A stretch of DNA of 64,000 nt, from contig CAWIVZ010000001.1 of the NCBI GenBank assembly GCA_963839645.1, positions 434,001 to 498,000 on the forward strand, read 5' to 3'. The position numbers were made by a program, and so were the translations under genes. The notes beneath the pieces were generated by a model that saw only the letters and a list, made by a program, of their open reading frames with translations, was not told the origin of the DNA and did not search any database. Position 1 is the first letter of the stretch. Each line of letters begins with the position of its first letter. This document shows positions 45,030 to 52,624 of this stretch, piece by piece. The stretch comes from PALSA-911 sp963839645. Its GTDB lineage: Bacteria; Pseudomonadota; Alphaproteobacteria; Acetobacterales; Acetobacteraceae.

Positions 45030-45545
45030 CTACCCCCGCTCTGCGCCCAGCAGCACGCCTACCAGCGCCTCACAGCCTTCCCGGTCCGCTTCGTCGAACC
45101 GGTTCGGGATCGGGCTATCCAGGTCGAGCACGCCCAGGACCTGCCCATCCCGCAGCAGCGGCACGACCAGTTCCGAGCGCGACGCCACGTCGCAGGCGAT
45201 ATGGCCCGGGAAATCATGGACGTCCGGCACCAGGATGCTGTGCCGTTGCGCCGCCGCCGTGCCGCACACGCCCTTGCCCAGCGCAATCCGCACGCAGGCC
45301 GGCTTGCCCTGGAACGGGCCGAGTACCAGCTCCTCGCCGCGGAGAAAATAGAACCCGGCCCAGTTGAGGGACGGCAGGCTGTGATAAATCGAGGCGGCAA
45401 AATTGGCGGTATTGGCGATCCAGTCGGCTTCCCCCGCCAGCAATCCCCCGATTGCCTGGGCCAGATCGGCATAGAGCGCCCGCTTGTCCTCCGACGCGGA
45501 CAAACCGGCCGGGTTCCACGGCGTCACGAGTGCAGGATCGTGCAT
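45030..45545 (-). CDS. msrC: Free methionine-(R)-sulfoxide reductase (GAF domain)
   Basis: A 171-residue GAF-domain enzyme starting at ATG 45545. The conserved LPSLNWAGFYFLRGEELVLG, GPFQGKPACVRIALGKGVCG and SRSELVVPLL are characteristic of fRMsr/YebR, including the redox Cys residues in PACVRI and GVCGTA. It reduces free methionine sulfoxide in the cytoplasm using thioredoxin. Confidence 0.85.
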   Translation of the reverse strand: MHDPALVTPWNPAGLSASEDKRALYADLAQAIGGLLAGEADWIANTANFAASIYHSLPSLNWAGFYFLRGEELVLGPFQGKPACVRIALGKGVCGTAAAQRHSILVPDVHDFPGHIACDVASRSELVVPLLRDGQVLGVLDLDSPIPNRFDEADREGCEALVGVLLGAERG

Positions 45546-45628
45546 GGGCGGGCGCTCCAACTTCTATCTGGCGAGCGACTTATAGGCCCAGGATCACGAC
45601 GTCTGGAACACCGCCTTGCGCCGGAAGG

Positions 45629-46027
45629 CTACGCCACGGCACCGCTGGCCAGCCGGCGGCGGGGCGGCGACGTTCGCGGCGACGGCTGGGGCCTGGCGGC
45701 GGCGTTCATGATCGCGCGCAGTTCACGCAGGAACGCATTGCCGGCGGTGGTGCGATGAACCAGGACGTTGCGCCGTTCGGCCGGGTCCGGCTTGCGGCGA
45801 ACCAGATCGAACTGGGTCAAACGGTCCAGCGCGCGGGTGATCGCGGGACGCGACACATCCAGCCCGGCGGCGAGGCTGCGCACCGACTGCCCGGCCTCGT
45901 TGAGGTAGCAGATCAGGAATATGGCCAATTGCCGTGCACTGAGGTCGGCCTTGTCCCGCCGGACAATGCCGGCCACGGTGCCGCGCAGCAGGTGGGCCAA
46001 TGTATCATCCTCATCCTTGACAGCCAT
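45629..46027 (-). CDS. MarR-family transcriptional regulator
   Basis: A 132-residue winged-helix regulator starting at ATG 46027. DNA-binding part: SVRSLAAGLDVSRPAITRAL (helix-turn-helix) and DRLTQFDLVRRKPDPAERRN (wing). It is 83 bp upstream of msrC and downstream of the NRAMP cluster, all on the minus strand. The target is unknown; autoregulation is usual in this family. Confidence 0.8.
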   Translation of the reverse strand: MAVKDEDDTLAHLLRGTVAGIVRRDKADLSARQLAIFLICYLNEAGQSVRSLAAGLDVSRPAITRALDRLTQFDLVRRKPDPAERRNVLVHRTTAGNAFLRELRAIMNAAARPQPSPRTSPPRRRLASGAVA

Positions 46028-46231
46028 GCAGCGAACCCTTCCCTGGATCGAAAGCACGAACGGCGCACCGATTCGCCGCTTCGAGATTTGATGCGGAAAA
46101 ATTCTACCTGGGGTTGATGTCGCGGACAAGCACATTTATCGCATCATGCAACGGATGCGGTCACGCGGCCGATCGCGTTTCCGCCGCGGGTCGGATTGGT
46201 CCGGATGGCGGCGGACAGCGCCACGACGATC

Positions 46232-46426
46232 TCAGCCGACAATGACGCGCCAGGCGACGAGCAGGATCATCAGCCCCAGATAGGCACGCAGCGCGAACAG
46301 GGACAGCCGGACAGCCGGGGTCAGGGCCATGCGGCCCAGGCCGGAATGATAGAGCTTTTCCTCCGGCAGATCGTCGAGCGGATGAACGATCCGGGGCAGA
46401 CGAAGATCGAGCGCGGTATCGGACAT
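46232..46426 (-). CDS. Small single-helix membrane protein downstream of the NRAMP gene
   Basis: A 64-residue protein starting at ATG 46426, 17 bp after the NRAMP stop. A polar N-terminal half (PRIVHPLDDLPEEKLYHSG) is followed by one hydrophobic helix (LFALRAYLGLMILLVAWRVI). No family is recognised. The spacing suggests co-translation with the transporter and a possible accessory subunit role. Confidence 0.6.
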   Translation of the reverse strand: MSDTALDLRLPRIVHPLDDLPEEKLYHSGLGRMALTPAVRLSLFALRAYLGLMILLVAWRVIVG

Positions 46427-46443
46427 CGGTGCGGCTCCTTTGT

Positions 46444-47739
46444 TCAGCTGGCGGGAAAAAGATCGGGCAGGATGACCTGGGCGGCGAGCACCAGGGACAG
46501 GGCGAACAGCAAGCCGATCACGGTCCAGTTCACCCAGTTGTTCCAGGGACGATTGGCGAAGCGCGGCCCCAGCATCTCGCGGTCGTTCAGCAGCAATTGC
46601 AGGAAGATGATGGCCGACGGCAGCATCACCCCGGCCAGCACCTGCACGCCGACGATGATGGTTTGCAACGGCGCGCCGGGAATGAGCACGACGGCGGCGG
46701 CCAGCGCGACGCAAACCGCGTAGGCGGAATAGAATTTCGGCGCGTCGCTGATGCGGGCCTGCAGCGTGTTGCGCCAGCCCATCACCTCGCCCCACGCCCA
46801 GGCGGACGACAGGGAAACCGCGGTGGCCCCCAGCAGGGCGGCGTTGCACATCAGCAGCAGGATCAGCGTGGAACCGGCCCCGCCGATCAGCGGCCGCAGC
46901 GCAATGGCCATCTGGGCCGGATCCTCGAAGCTGCCGCCATGGCGGTGCAGGGCGTCGCCGACCAGCAGCATGGAGGCGGCGAAGCCGACCACGGCGACGG
47001 CGCCGACCAGGGTGTCGAGCCGGGCCGCCTTCAGATCGGCGAAGCGCAGCCGCTTGTCGGCGACGCAGCTGCTTTGAAAGAACAACTGCCAGGGCGCGAT
47101 CGTGGTGCCGACGATGGCGATGACCAGGAACACCAGCGAACCGGTCACCCCGCCGGCCGGCACGGAGGGCATCAGCGTATGGCGCAGCGCCTCGCGCGCA
47201 TTCGGCCCGACCTGCCAGGCCAGGAACAACCAAGCCAGATTGAGCCCGCATAGCGCCAGCGTCATCCGCTCCCACCGGCGATAGCTGCCGGTGCCGACCA
47301 GGGCGATCAGCCCGACGGCAGACAGCGGCACGATCAGATCGGGGTCCAGGCCCAGGCGGCCGGCGGCCATCGCGATGGCGGCGAACTCGGTGACCAGGGT
47401 GAAGATGTTTACCAGCAGCAGGTCGAACAGGGCGAAGCGGCCCCACCATTTGCCGAAGCGTTGATAGATCATCGCGGCGTGACCCTGGCCGGTCGCGATG
47501 CCGAGCCGGGCCACCATTTCCTGCACGAAATAGGTCACCGGCAACAGCAGCAGCAGCACCCAGAGCAGCGACGTGCCGTACTGCGCGCCGGCCTGGGTGT
47601 AGGTGGAAACGGCGCCGGCGTCGTTGTCGGCGACCATGACGATGAGCCCGGGTCCGGCCACCACCATGAAATGCAGGATGCGGTGGCGCCAGCCGGGGCG
47701 GGAGGCAGGTATCTGCCGGGGCAAGGTAGCAGGGGTCAT
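46444..47739 (-). CDS. NRAMP-related divalent metal transporter
   Basis: A 431-residue, 11-helix transporter of the NRAMP superfamily. Helix 1 reads GPGLIVMVADNDAGAVSTYT in place of the classical DPGN, and helix 6 reads IAIVGTTIAPWQLFFQSS, lacking the MPH methionine. As I recall, such changes mark the NRAMP-related magnesium/manganese transporters (NRMT-like) rather than iron/manganese MntH. It lies between two small genes and downstream of a structured leader. Confidence 0.85.
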   Translation of the reverse strand: MTPATLPRQIPASRPGWRHRILHFMVVAGPGLIVMVADNDAGAVSTYTQAGAQYGTSLLWVLLLLLPVTYFVQEMVARLGIATGQGHAAMIYQRFGKWWGRFALFDLLLVNIFTLVTEFAAIAMAAGRLGLDPDLIVPLSAVGLIALVGTGSYRRWERMTLALCGLNLAWLFLAWQVGPNAREALRHTLMPSVPAGGVTGSLVFLVIAIVGTTIAPWQLFFQSSCVADKRLRFADLKAARLDTLVGAVAVVGFAASMLLVGDALHRHGGSFEDPAQMAIALRPLIGGAGSTLILLLMCNAALLGATAVSLSSAWAWGEVMGWRNTLQARISDAPKFYSAYAVCVALAAAVVLIPGAPLQTIIVGVQVLAGVMLPSAIIFLQLLLNDREMLGPRFANRPWNNWVNWTVIGLLFALSLVLAAQVILPDLFPAS

Positions 47740-47829
47740 GGAGCCGCAATCCTGGCGTCGGGGGGAAACCCGGACGGGGAGCGGCAGAGGAATTGCGCGC
47801 TGTCAGCCCATCCGGTGCAGCATGATCGG

Positions 47830-47855
47830 GCGGCCGGGCTGGGTGGCCCGGCCGC
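47830..47855 (-). promoter_or_regulatory. Strong hairpin between the small ORF and the NRAMP gene
   Basis: A perfect 10-bp GC stem (GCGGCCGGGC and GCCCGGCCGC) with a 6-base loop lies 31 bp after the 81-codon gene and about 90 bp before the transporter start. No T-run follows, so it is more likely an mRNA-processing or attenuation element than a simple terminator. Confidence 0.5.
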
Positions 47856-47886
47856 GACTAGAGCCTTCTTCCATCAGGAGGCTCCC

Positions 47887-48132
47887 TCATGCGATTTCAC
47901 GCAGATTGCGGGCGACCGAAGGCCGGTGCGGCACGATGTCCTCGCGCCAGACGCACATCAGCCGTCCGGCGCCATCCTGTATCCAGTGCGCGACCAGATG
48001 CGGGGCCAGGCCGAACCGCGCCAGCAAGGTGGCGGTGTCGAGCACGGTGGAACGCGAACGCACCGGCGAGGCCAGCGCGGACGGGAAAGCCCCCGATGGG
48101 AGCGGACGGTTGAAATCGATCAGGGCGGTCAT
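47887..48132 (-). CDS. Small protein (81 aa) at the head of the NRAMP operon
   Basis: The start ATG 48132 has a strong AAGGAGG site 6 bases upstream. The product (MTALIDFNRPLPSGAFPSAL ... LLARFGLAPHLVAHWIQDGA) has no family I recognise and no membrane helix. It lies 147 bp upstream of the transporter gene, directly under the structured leader, so the leader would control it first. Confidence 0.6.
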   Translation of the reverse strand: MTALIDFNRPLPSGAFPSALASPVRSRSTVLDTATLLARFGLAPHLVAHWIQDGAGRLMCVWREDIVPHRPSVARNLREIA

Positions 48133-48137
48133 TGCGA

Positions 48138-48244
48138 CGCCTCCTTGCGGGTACCGGTTGAAGACCGGCCCAGGAGGCGCTGACCGCGTGCGGTCAGCCG
48201 ATGATGGCTGTCCGCGACATTGCGGTCACACGGCACTCCCGGGC
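48138..48244 (-). ncRNA. Candidate riboswitch-like leader with mutually exclusive stems
   Basis: Read on the minus strand. GCCCGGGAG (48236–48244) can pair with CTCCTGGGC (48168–48176, one G·U), closing a junction. The junction holds a CCGC/GCGG hairpin (48212–48225) and a perfect hairpin GCTGACCG/CGGTCAGC (48179–48198). The same CTCCT segment can instead pair, as CGCCTCCT (48172–48179), with AGGAGGCG (48138–48145), which is the ribosome binding site. An inner stem CCGGT/ACCGG (48154–48168) stabilises that second form. The layout is that of a translational switch. I could not match it to a known family. Confidence 0.5.
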
Positions 48245-48432
48245 AATGATGACCGTCGGAACGACAGCGCGCGCGATGCGCGGACTGTACGGCTCGACGG
48301 GTTCGCTGCTAGGTCGGGGTTTCATGTGATCCATAGGGTTTGTTGACACGCGCCCGGCCCTTCCGGGGCCGAACGGACAGCGCCGCTTTCACGGAACCGT
48401 CATCCGTCACTTAGTCCGATTGTCCAGTCGGT

Positions 48433-48801
48433 TCAAGCATCCTGTTCGACCGCGACGATGCGAAACACCAGCTCCTCGCCGTCCGGCCGGCGGATATTGA
48501 CATAGTCGCCGGGCCGGCAGATCCGCGCCTCCAGGGTCCAGACCGGCTCGTCCATGCCGTGCTCGCCCTGCAGCGCCCAGCCGGCTTCGACATTGCCCTC
48601 GTCCACCAGCACCACCTCGCCCCGCCAGTCCTCCCGGCCTGGGCGGAAGCGGCGCGCACGCCAGGGCGTGGGATCGGCGAAATAGGCCGCCGGATCGATC
48701 TGGCCCTGCGGCGTCAACAACACCTTTATTTCCAGCCCATGCTCGGTGCTGCCCGTCGGCATACCCGGGCCGGCCGCCAGCAGGGCAAGGATCTTCGGCA
48801 T
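48433..48801 (-). CDS. Uncharacterised protein translationally coupled to kup
   Basis: A 122-residue protein starting at ATG 48801 (MPKILALLAAGPGMPTGSTE), overlapping the kup stop by 4 bp (ATGA). It is mixed alpha/beta with no signal peptide or membrane helix, and has Trp-rich polar stretches (PTPWRARRFRPGREDWRGEV). The family is not recognised. The overlap suggests a function linked to potassium uptake. Confidence 0.65.
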   Translation of the reverse strand: MPKILALLAAGPGMPTGSTEHGLEIKVLLTPQGQIDPAAYFADPTPWRARRFRPGREDWRGEVVLVDEGNVEAGWALQGEHGMDEPVWTLEARICRPGDYVNIRRPDGEELVFRIVAVEQDA

Positions 48802-50708
48802 CAGATGGCCACCCTCACGCCGAGCTCCACCACCCGGTCGGACGGGATGCGGAAGAACTCGGTGGCCGACACCGCGTTGCGGGCCATCACCAGGAACAGC
48901 CACAGGCGCCAGACCGGCATCTTCGGCACCATCGACGGCACCAGCACCTCACGGCCGAGGAAGTAGCTGGCCTGCATCGGATCGAAGGCGACGCCGCGCT
49001 CCCTCAGGTCTTCCAGCGCGCGCGGGATGTTCGGGCTTTCCATGAAGCCGTAGCGCAGCAGCACGCGATGGATGCCCGGCGCCAGCTCTTCCACCTCGGT
49101 GCGCCGTTCGGGTCCCGCTTCCGGCTCGTCCAGGTTCTGCACGGTGACGAACAACACCCGCTCATGCAGCACCTTGTTGTGCTTCAGATTGTGCAGCAGC
49201 GCGGCGGGCACGTAGTCCGGGTTGCCGGTCAGGAACACCGCCATGCCCGGCACCCGCACGGTCCGCGATTGCGGCAGCCGCGCCAGGAACGAGGCCAGCG
49301 GCAGGCTGTCCTGCTTCCAGCGATCGAGCAGCAGCGCCCGGCCGCGGTTCCACGAAGTCATCAGCGCCATCAGCCCCAGGCCGAACGCCAGAGGCACCCA
49401 GCCGCCCTCCGGTATCTTCAAGGCGTTGGCGGCGAAAAAGACACTGTCGATGATGAAGAAGCCGCCGAACACCAGGAACGCGGCCGGGCGCGACCAGCCA
49501 AACTGCCGGCGGAACACCACCATCGCCAGCACGCAGGTGCACAGGAATGTCCCGGTCACCGCGATGCCGTAGGCGGCGGCCAGATTGTCGCTGCTGCGGA
49601 AGGTGAACACCAGGATCAGCACACCCATCAGCAACGCGGTGTTCACCTGCGGGACATAGATCTGTCCTTCCTCGGTGTTGGAGGTATGGCGCACGGTCAT
49701 GCGCGGCAGGAACCCGAGCTGCATGGACTGGCGGGTGATCGAATAGGCGCCCGAGATCAGCGCCTGGCTCGCGATCACCGTGGCGACGGTCGCCAGGATC
49801 ACCATCGGCAGGCGCAGCCAGTCCGGCCCCAGCAGGAAGAACGGGTTCTCGATCGCCTTCGGATCGCTCAGGATCAGCGCGCCCTGGCCAAAATAATTCA
49901 GCACGAGGCTCGGCAGCACGAAGAACATCCAGGTCAGCTTGATCGGCCGCGAGCCGAAATGTCCCATGTCCGCATACAAGGCCTCGGCGCCGGTCACGCA
50001 CAGCACCACCGCGCCCAGCACGATGAAGGCCAGCGACTTGTACTGGATACAAAGCCCGATGGCGTAGGTCGGCGACACCGAGAGCAGCACGTACGGATGT
50101 CGCACGATCTCCAACAGCCCGAGGATCCCGATCGCGACGAACCACAGCGCCATGATCGGGCCGAAGACGCGCCCGACGCTGCCGGTGCCGCGCCATTGCA
50201 TGCCGAACAGCGTCACGATCACCACCGCCGAGATCGGCAGCACATAGGTCTGCGCCTCCGGCGTGACGGTCACCAGACCCTCGACCGCCGATAACACGGA
50301 GATGGCGGGGGTGATGATGCCGTCGCCGAAGAACAGGCAGGCTCCGGCGACGCCGACCAGGGCCAGGAAACGCCGCAGGCCGCTCCCCGCCGACACCCGC
50401 TGCGCCAGCGCCATCAGCGCCAGGATGCCGCCCTCGCCATGGTTGTCGGCGCGCATCACCAGCAGCACGTATTTCACGGTCACAATCAGGATCAGCGACC
50501 AGAAGATCAGGGACAGGATGCCCATGATCTCGGTCGCGGTCACCGGCAGGTTGTGGAACAGCTGCAGGCTGGTCTTGAACGCATACAGCGGGCTGGTGCC
50601 GATATCGCCATAGACGACGCCGAGAACGGCCAGCAGCGCCGCCGCCTTCGGGGCCGGCTTGTGGACCGCCAATACGGTTTCGGCGGTGCTCGCCGGGGCA
50701 GTGCTCAC
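48801..50708 (-). CDS. kup: Low-affinity potassium transporter Kup
   Basis: A 635-residue K+/H+ symporter of the inner membrane with about 12 helices. Family signatures are GVVYGDIGTSPLYAFKTSL near residue 30, DNHGEGGILALMAL, FFGDGIITPAISVLSAVEGL and ETEALYADMGHFGSRPI-type sequence (ALYADMGHFG), then a cytosolic C-terminal domain. The length is normal. The upstream region carries a direct repeat. Confidence 0.93.
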   Translation of the reverse strand: MSTAPASTAETVLAVHKPAPKAAALLAVLGVVYGDIGTSPLYAFKTSLQLFHNLPVTATEIMGILSLIFWSLILIVTVKYVLLVMRADNHGEGGILALMALAQRVSAGSGLRRFLALVGVAGACLFFGDGIITPAISVLSAVEGLVTVTPEAQTYVLPISAVVIVTLFGMQWRGTGSVGRVFGPIMALWFVAIGILGLLEIVRHPYVLLSVSPTYAIGLCIQYKSLAFIVLGAVVLCVTGAEALYADMGHFGSRPIKLTWMFFVLPSLVLNYFGQGALILSDPKAIENPFFLLGPDWLRLPMVILATVATVIASQALISGAYSITRQSMQLGFLPRMTVRHTSNTEEGQIYVPQVNTALLMGVLILVFTFRSSDNLAAAYGIAVTGTFLCTCVLAMVVFRRQFGWSRPAAFLVFGGFFIIDSVFFAANALKIPEGGWVPLAFGLGLMALMTSWNRGRALLLDRWKQDSLPLASFLARLPQSRTVRVPGMAVFLTGNPDYVPAALLHNLKHNKVLHERVLFVTVQNLDEPEAGPERRTEVEELAPGIHRVLLRYGFMESPNIPRALEDLRERGVAFDPMQASYFLGREVLVPSMVPKMPVWRLWLFLVMARNAVSATEFFRIPSDRVVELGVRVAI

Positions 50709-51082
50709 GTGCGGACCCGGCTTGGCTGCAATTGCATACAGGTGGGCCGTGGGTGTTGCGCCATTTCTGCCTTAAGCCCCATTTCTGCCTCAATCCATCG
50801 TGCCTTGATCGCTCAGGGCGACAGGTTGCGGCCTCATGCGCCGGCGGATCGTGTCACCGGGCCGCCGCCAAGCATAGCATCATCTCCCGGGCCGCGGACC
50901 CATACGCCCGGACACAACATGAGACAAGCGTGTCGCATTCCGGTCACGGCACGTGCGCGGCCCTGTCTCCAGCGCCGGTGCCAGGGATCGTGACCAAAAA
51001 AAGGCAGATGCCCGAAGAAAGCCGATCAGGAACGACGCTCTCCCGGCGGGACGCCGCGCTCGCGCGCCCCGTCCCGAAAGGA
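50709..51082. other. Intergenic region upstream of kup with a direct repeat
   Basis: 374 bp without a convincing gene, between the kup start and the yggS stop (both genes leftward). A 12-bp direct repeat, CCATTTCTGCCT, lies at 50761–50772 and 50779–50790, 53–82 bp upstream of kup, where an activator or repressor could bind. No terminator hairpin with a T-run was found. Confidence 0.5.
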
Positions 51083-51792
51083 TTAGCGGCCGCCGAAGAT
51101 GGCGGTGCCGACGCGGACCCAGGTGGCGCCGCAGGCGATGGCGGTTTCGAAATCCGCGGACATGCCCATCGACACGATGCCCAGGCCGTGCCTGGCGGCG
51201 CGGTCGGCAAGCCAGATGAAATGCGGCTTCGGGTCTTCCCCGGCGGGGGGGACGCACATCAGGCCGGCGAGATTGTCGCCGAAGCGGGACTTGCAGTCGG
51301 TGATGAAACCGTCCGCGTCGGCGGTGGGGATGCCGGCCTTTTGCGGTTCGTTGCCGACATTCACCTCGATCAGCAGGCGGGGCATCCGGCCTTCCTTGGC
51401 CGCGGCGGCCTCGATCGCGTCGGCCAGGCGCGGGCGGTCCAGGCTTTCGATCACGTCGGCCAGGCGCACCGCGTCGCGTGCCTTGTTGGTTTGCAGGCCG
51501 CCGATCAGGTGCAGCTGCAGCCCGGGAAATTCCTGCCGCAATTGGGGGAATTTCTCCTCCGCTTCCTGCACCCGGTTCTCCCCGAATATCGTCTGGCCGG
51601 CGTGCAGCGCCGCGCGGACCGCCTCGATCGGCTTGGTCTTGGAAACCGCCACCAGGGTAATGTCCTCCGCCCGGCGCCCGGCGGCGAGGGCGGCGGCGGC
51701 GATCCGCTCGCGGATCCGTGCCAGATTGGCGGCGATGCCGGCACTGTCCGGAGGCGATGGCGCTTGTTGGGGCGTTGTTGGGGTGTGTTCAT
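51083..51792 (-). CDS. YggS-family PLP-binding protein (frameshift near the start)
   Basis: Pyridoxal-phosphate homeostasis protein with the single-domain alanine-racemase fold. PLP Lys is in LVAVSKTKP, followed by IFGENRVQEAEEKFP, LHLIGGLQTNKA, EVNVGNEPQKAG and GTAIFG. No start exists in the main frame. The ATG at 51790–51792 fits if one base near 51785 is extra, giving MNTPTTPQQAPSPPDS. That ATG overlaps the ATG of the divergent ThiE-like gene. Confidence 0.85.
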
Positions 51793-52387
51793 GGATGAAA
51801 AGCTTGTCGCCTGGGCCCGCGCCGTCAAGTCGCGCCAGCGCCGGAAGCCGGGCCGCCCGCGGGTGCCGGCGCTGTGGCTGTTCACCGACGCCGTCCGCCT
51901 GCCCGACCCGCGCCCGGCGGTGGCGCGATTGCCCAGGGGGCTGTGCGGGGTGGTGCTGCGCCATGACGGCGCGCCGGACAGAGCACAGCTGGGCCGGGAC
52001 CTGGCAAGGATCTGCCGCGACCGGCGGCTGGTCCTGGTGGTGGCGGGAGATGCGCGGCTGGCCGCGGCGCTGGGTGCCGGTGTGCACCTGCGGGCCGGGC
52101 GAGGCCGCGTGGCCTGGCCACGGGCCGGCCTGACGACGGCTTCCGCGCATGACCTGGTGGAACTCCATCGCGCCGCCCGCGCCGGGGCCGGACTGGCGTT
52201 CCTGTCGCCGGTATTCCCGACCGCCAGCCATCCCGGCGCCGCTTCCCTGGGCGCTGCGCGCTGGACCGGGCTGGCGCGGCAGGCCAGGCTGCCGGTCGCG
52301 GCCCTTGGCGGCATAGGGGCGAGCCGCGTGCGAGCCCTGCCCCGGGGGATTTGCCGCGCTGCCGGCGCGATCGGCGCGCTGGTGTAA
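51791..52387 (+). CDS. Thiamine-phosphate synthase-like protein (ThiE/TenI)
   Basis: A 198-residue TIM-barrel protein starting at ATG 51791. LWLFTDAVRLPDPRPAVARL resembles the ThiE start, GLAFLSPVFPTASHPGAASL matches the phosphate-loop region, and VAALGGIGASRVRAL the C-terminal GGI. Key pyrophosphate-binding residues of true ThiE are not all obvious, so TenI-like activity is possible. It is divergent from yggS with overlapping start codons. Confidence 0.75.
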   Translation: MDEKLVAWARAVKSRQRRKPGRPRVPALWLFTDAVRLPDPRPAVARLPRGLCGVVLRHDGAPDRAQLGRDLARICRDRRLVLVVAGDARLAAALGAGVHLRAGRGRVAWPRAGLTTASAHDLVELHRAARAGAGLAFLSPVFPTASHPGAASLGAARWTGLARQARLPVAALGGIGASRVRALPRGICRAAGAIGALV

Positions 52388-52624
52388 TCATCCTGCCACG
52401 TCGCTGTTGCCTTCGTGCCACAGTGTTTCGCAAATGCCATGCATATTGCCGCCAGCCCGTTGCAGGAATTCGAATGGGCTGCTCATACTGCCGTCAGGTC
52501 TGGCTGCTCCCCCTTTTGCGGGGGTGATTCCCCGGGTTTCGGTCCAGGGGCTCATCCGGTGGGACGAATGGGGCGGGGCCTGAGAATGTCTGCCGGGACC
52601 CCCGGCTAAACGAGGAGGGTTTAC

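Noticed and set aside
48133..48260. Guanidine-II (mini-ykkC), yybP-ykoY or M-box assignment for the leader
   Set aside because: The hairpin loop is CACG rather than two ACGR loops, and I could not find the conserved manganese or magnesium core sequences; only the switch-like layout is supported.
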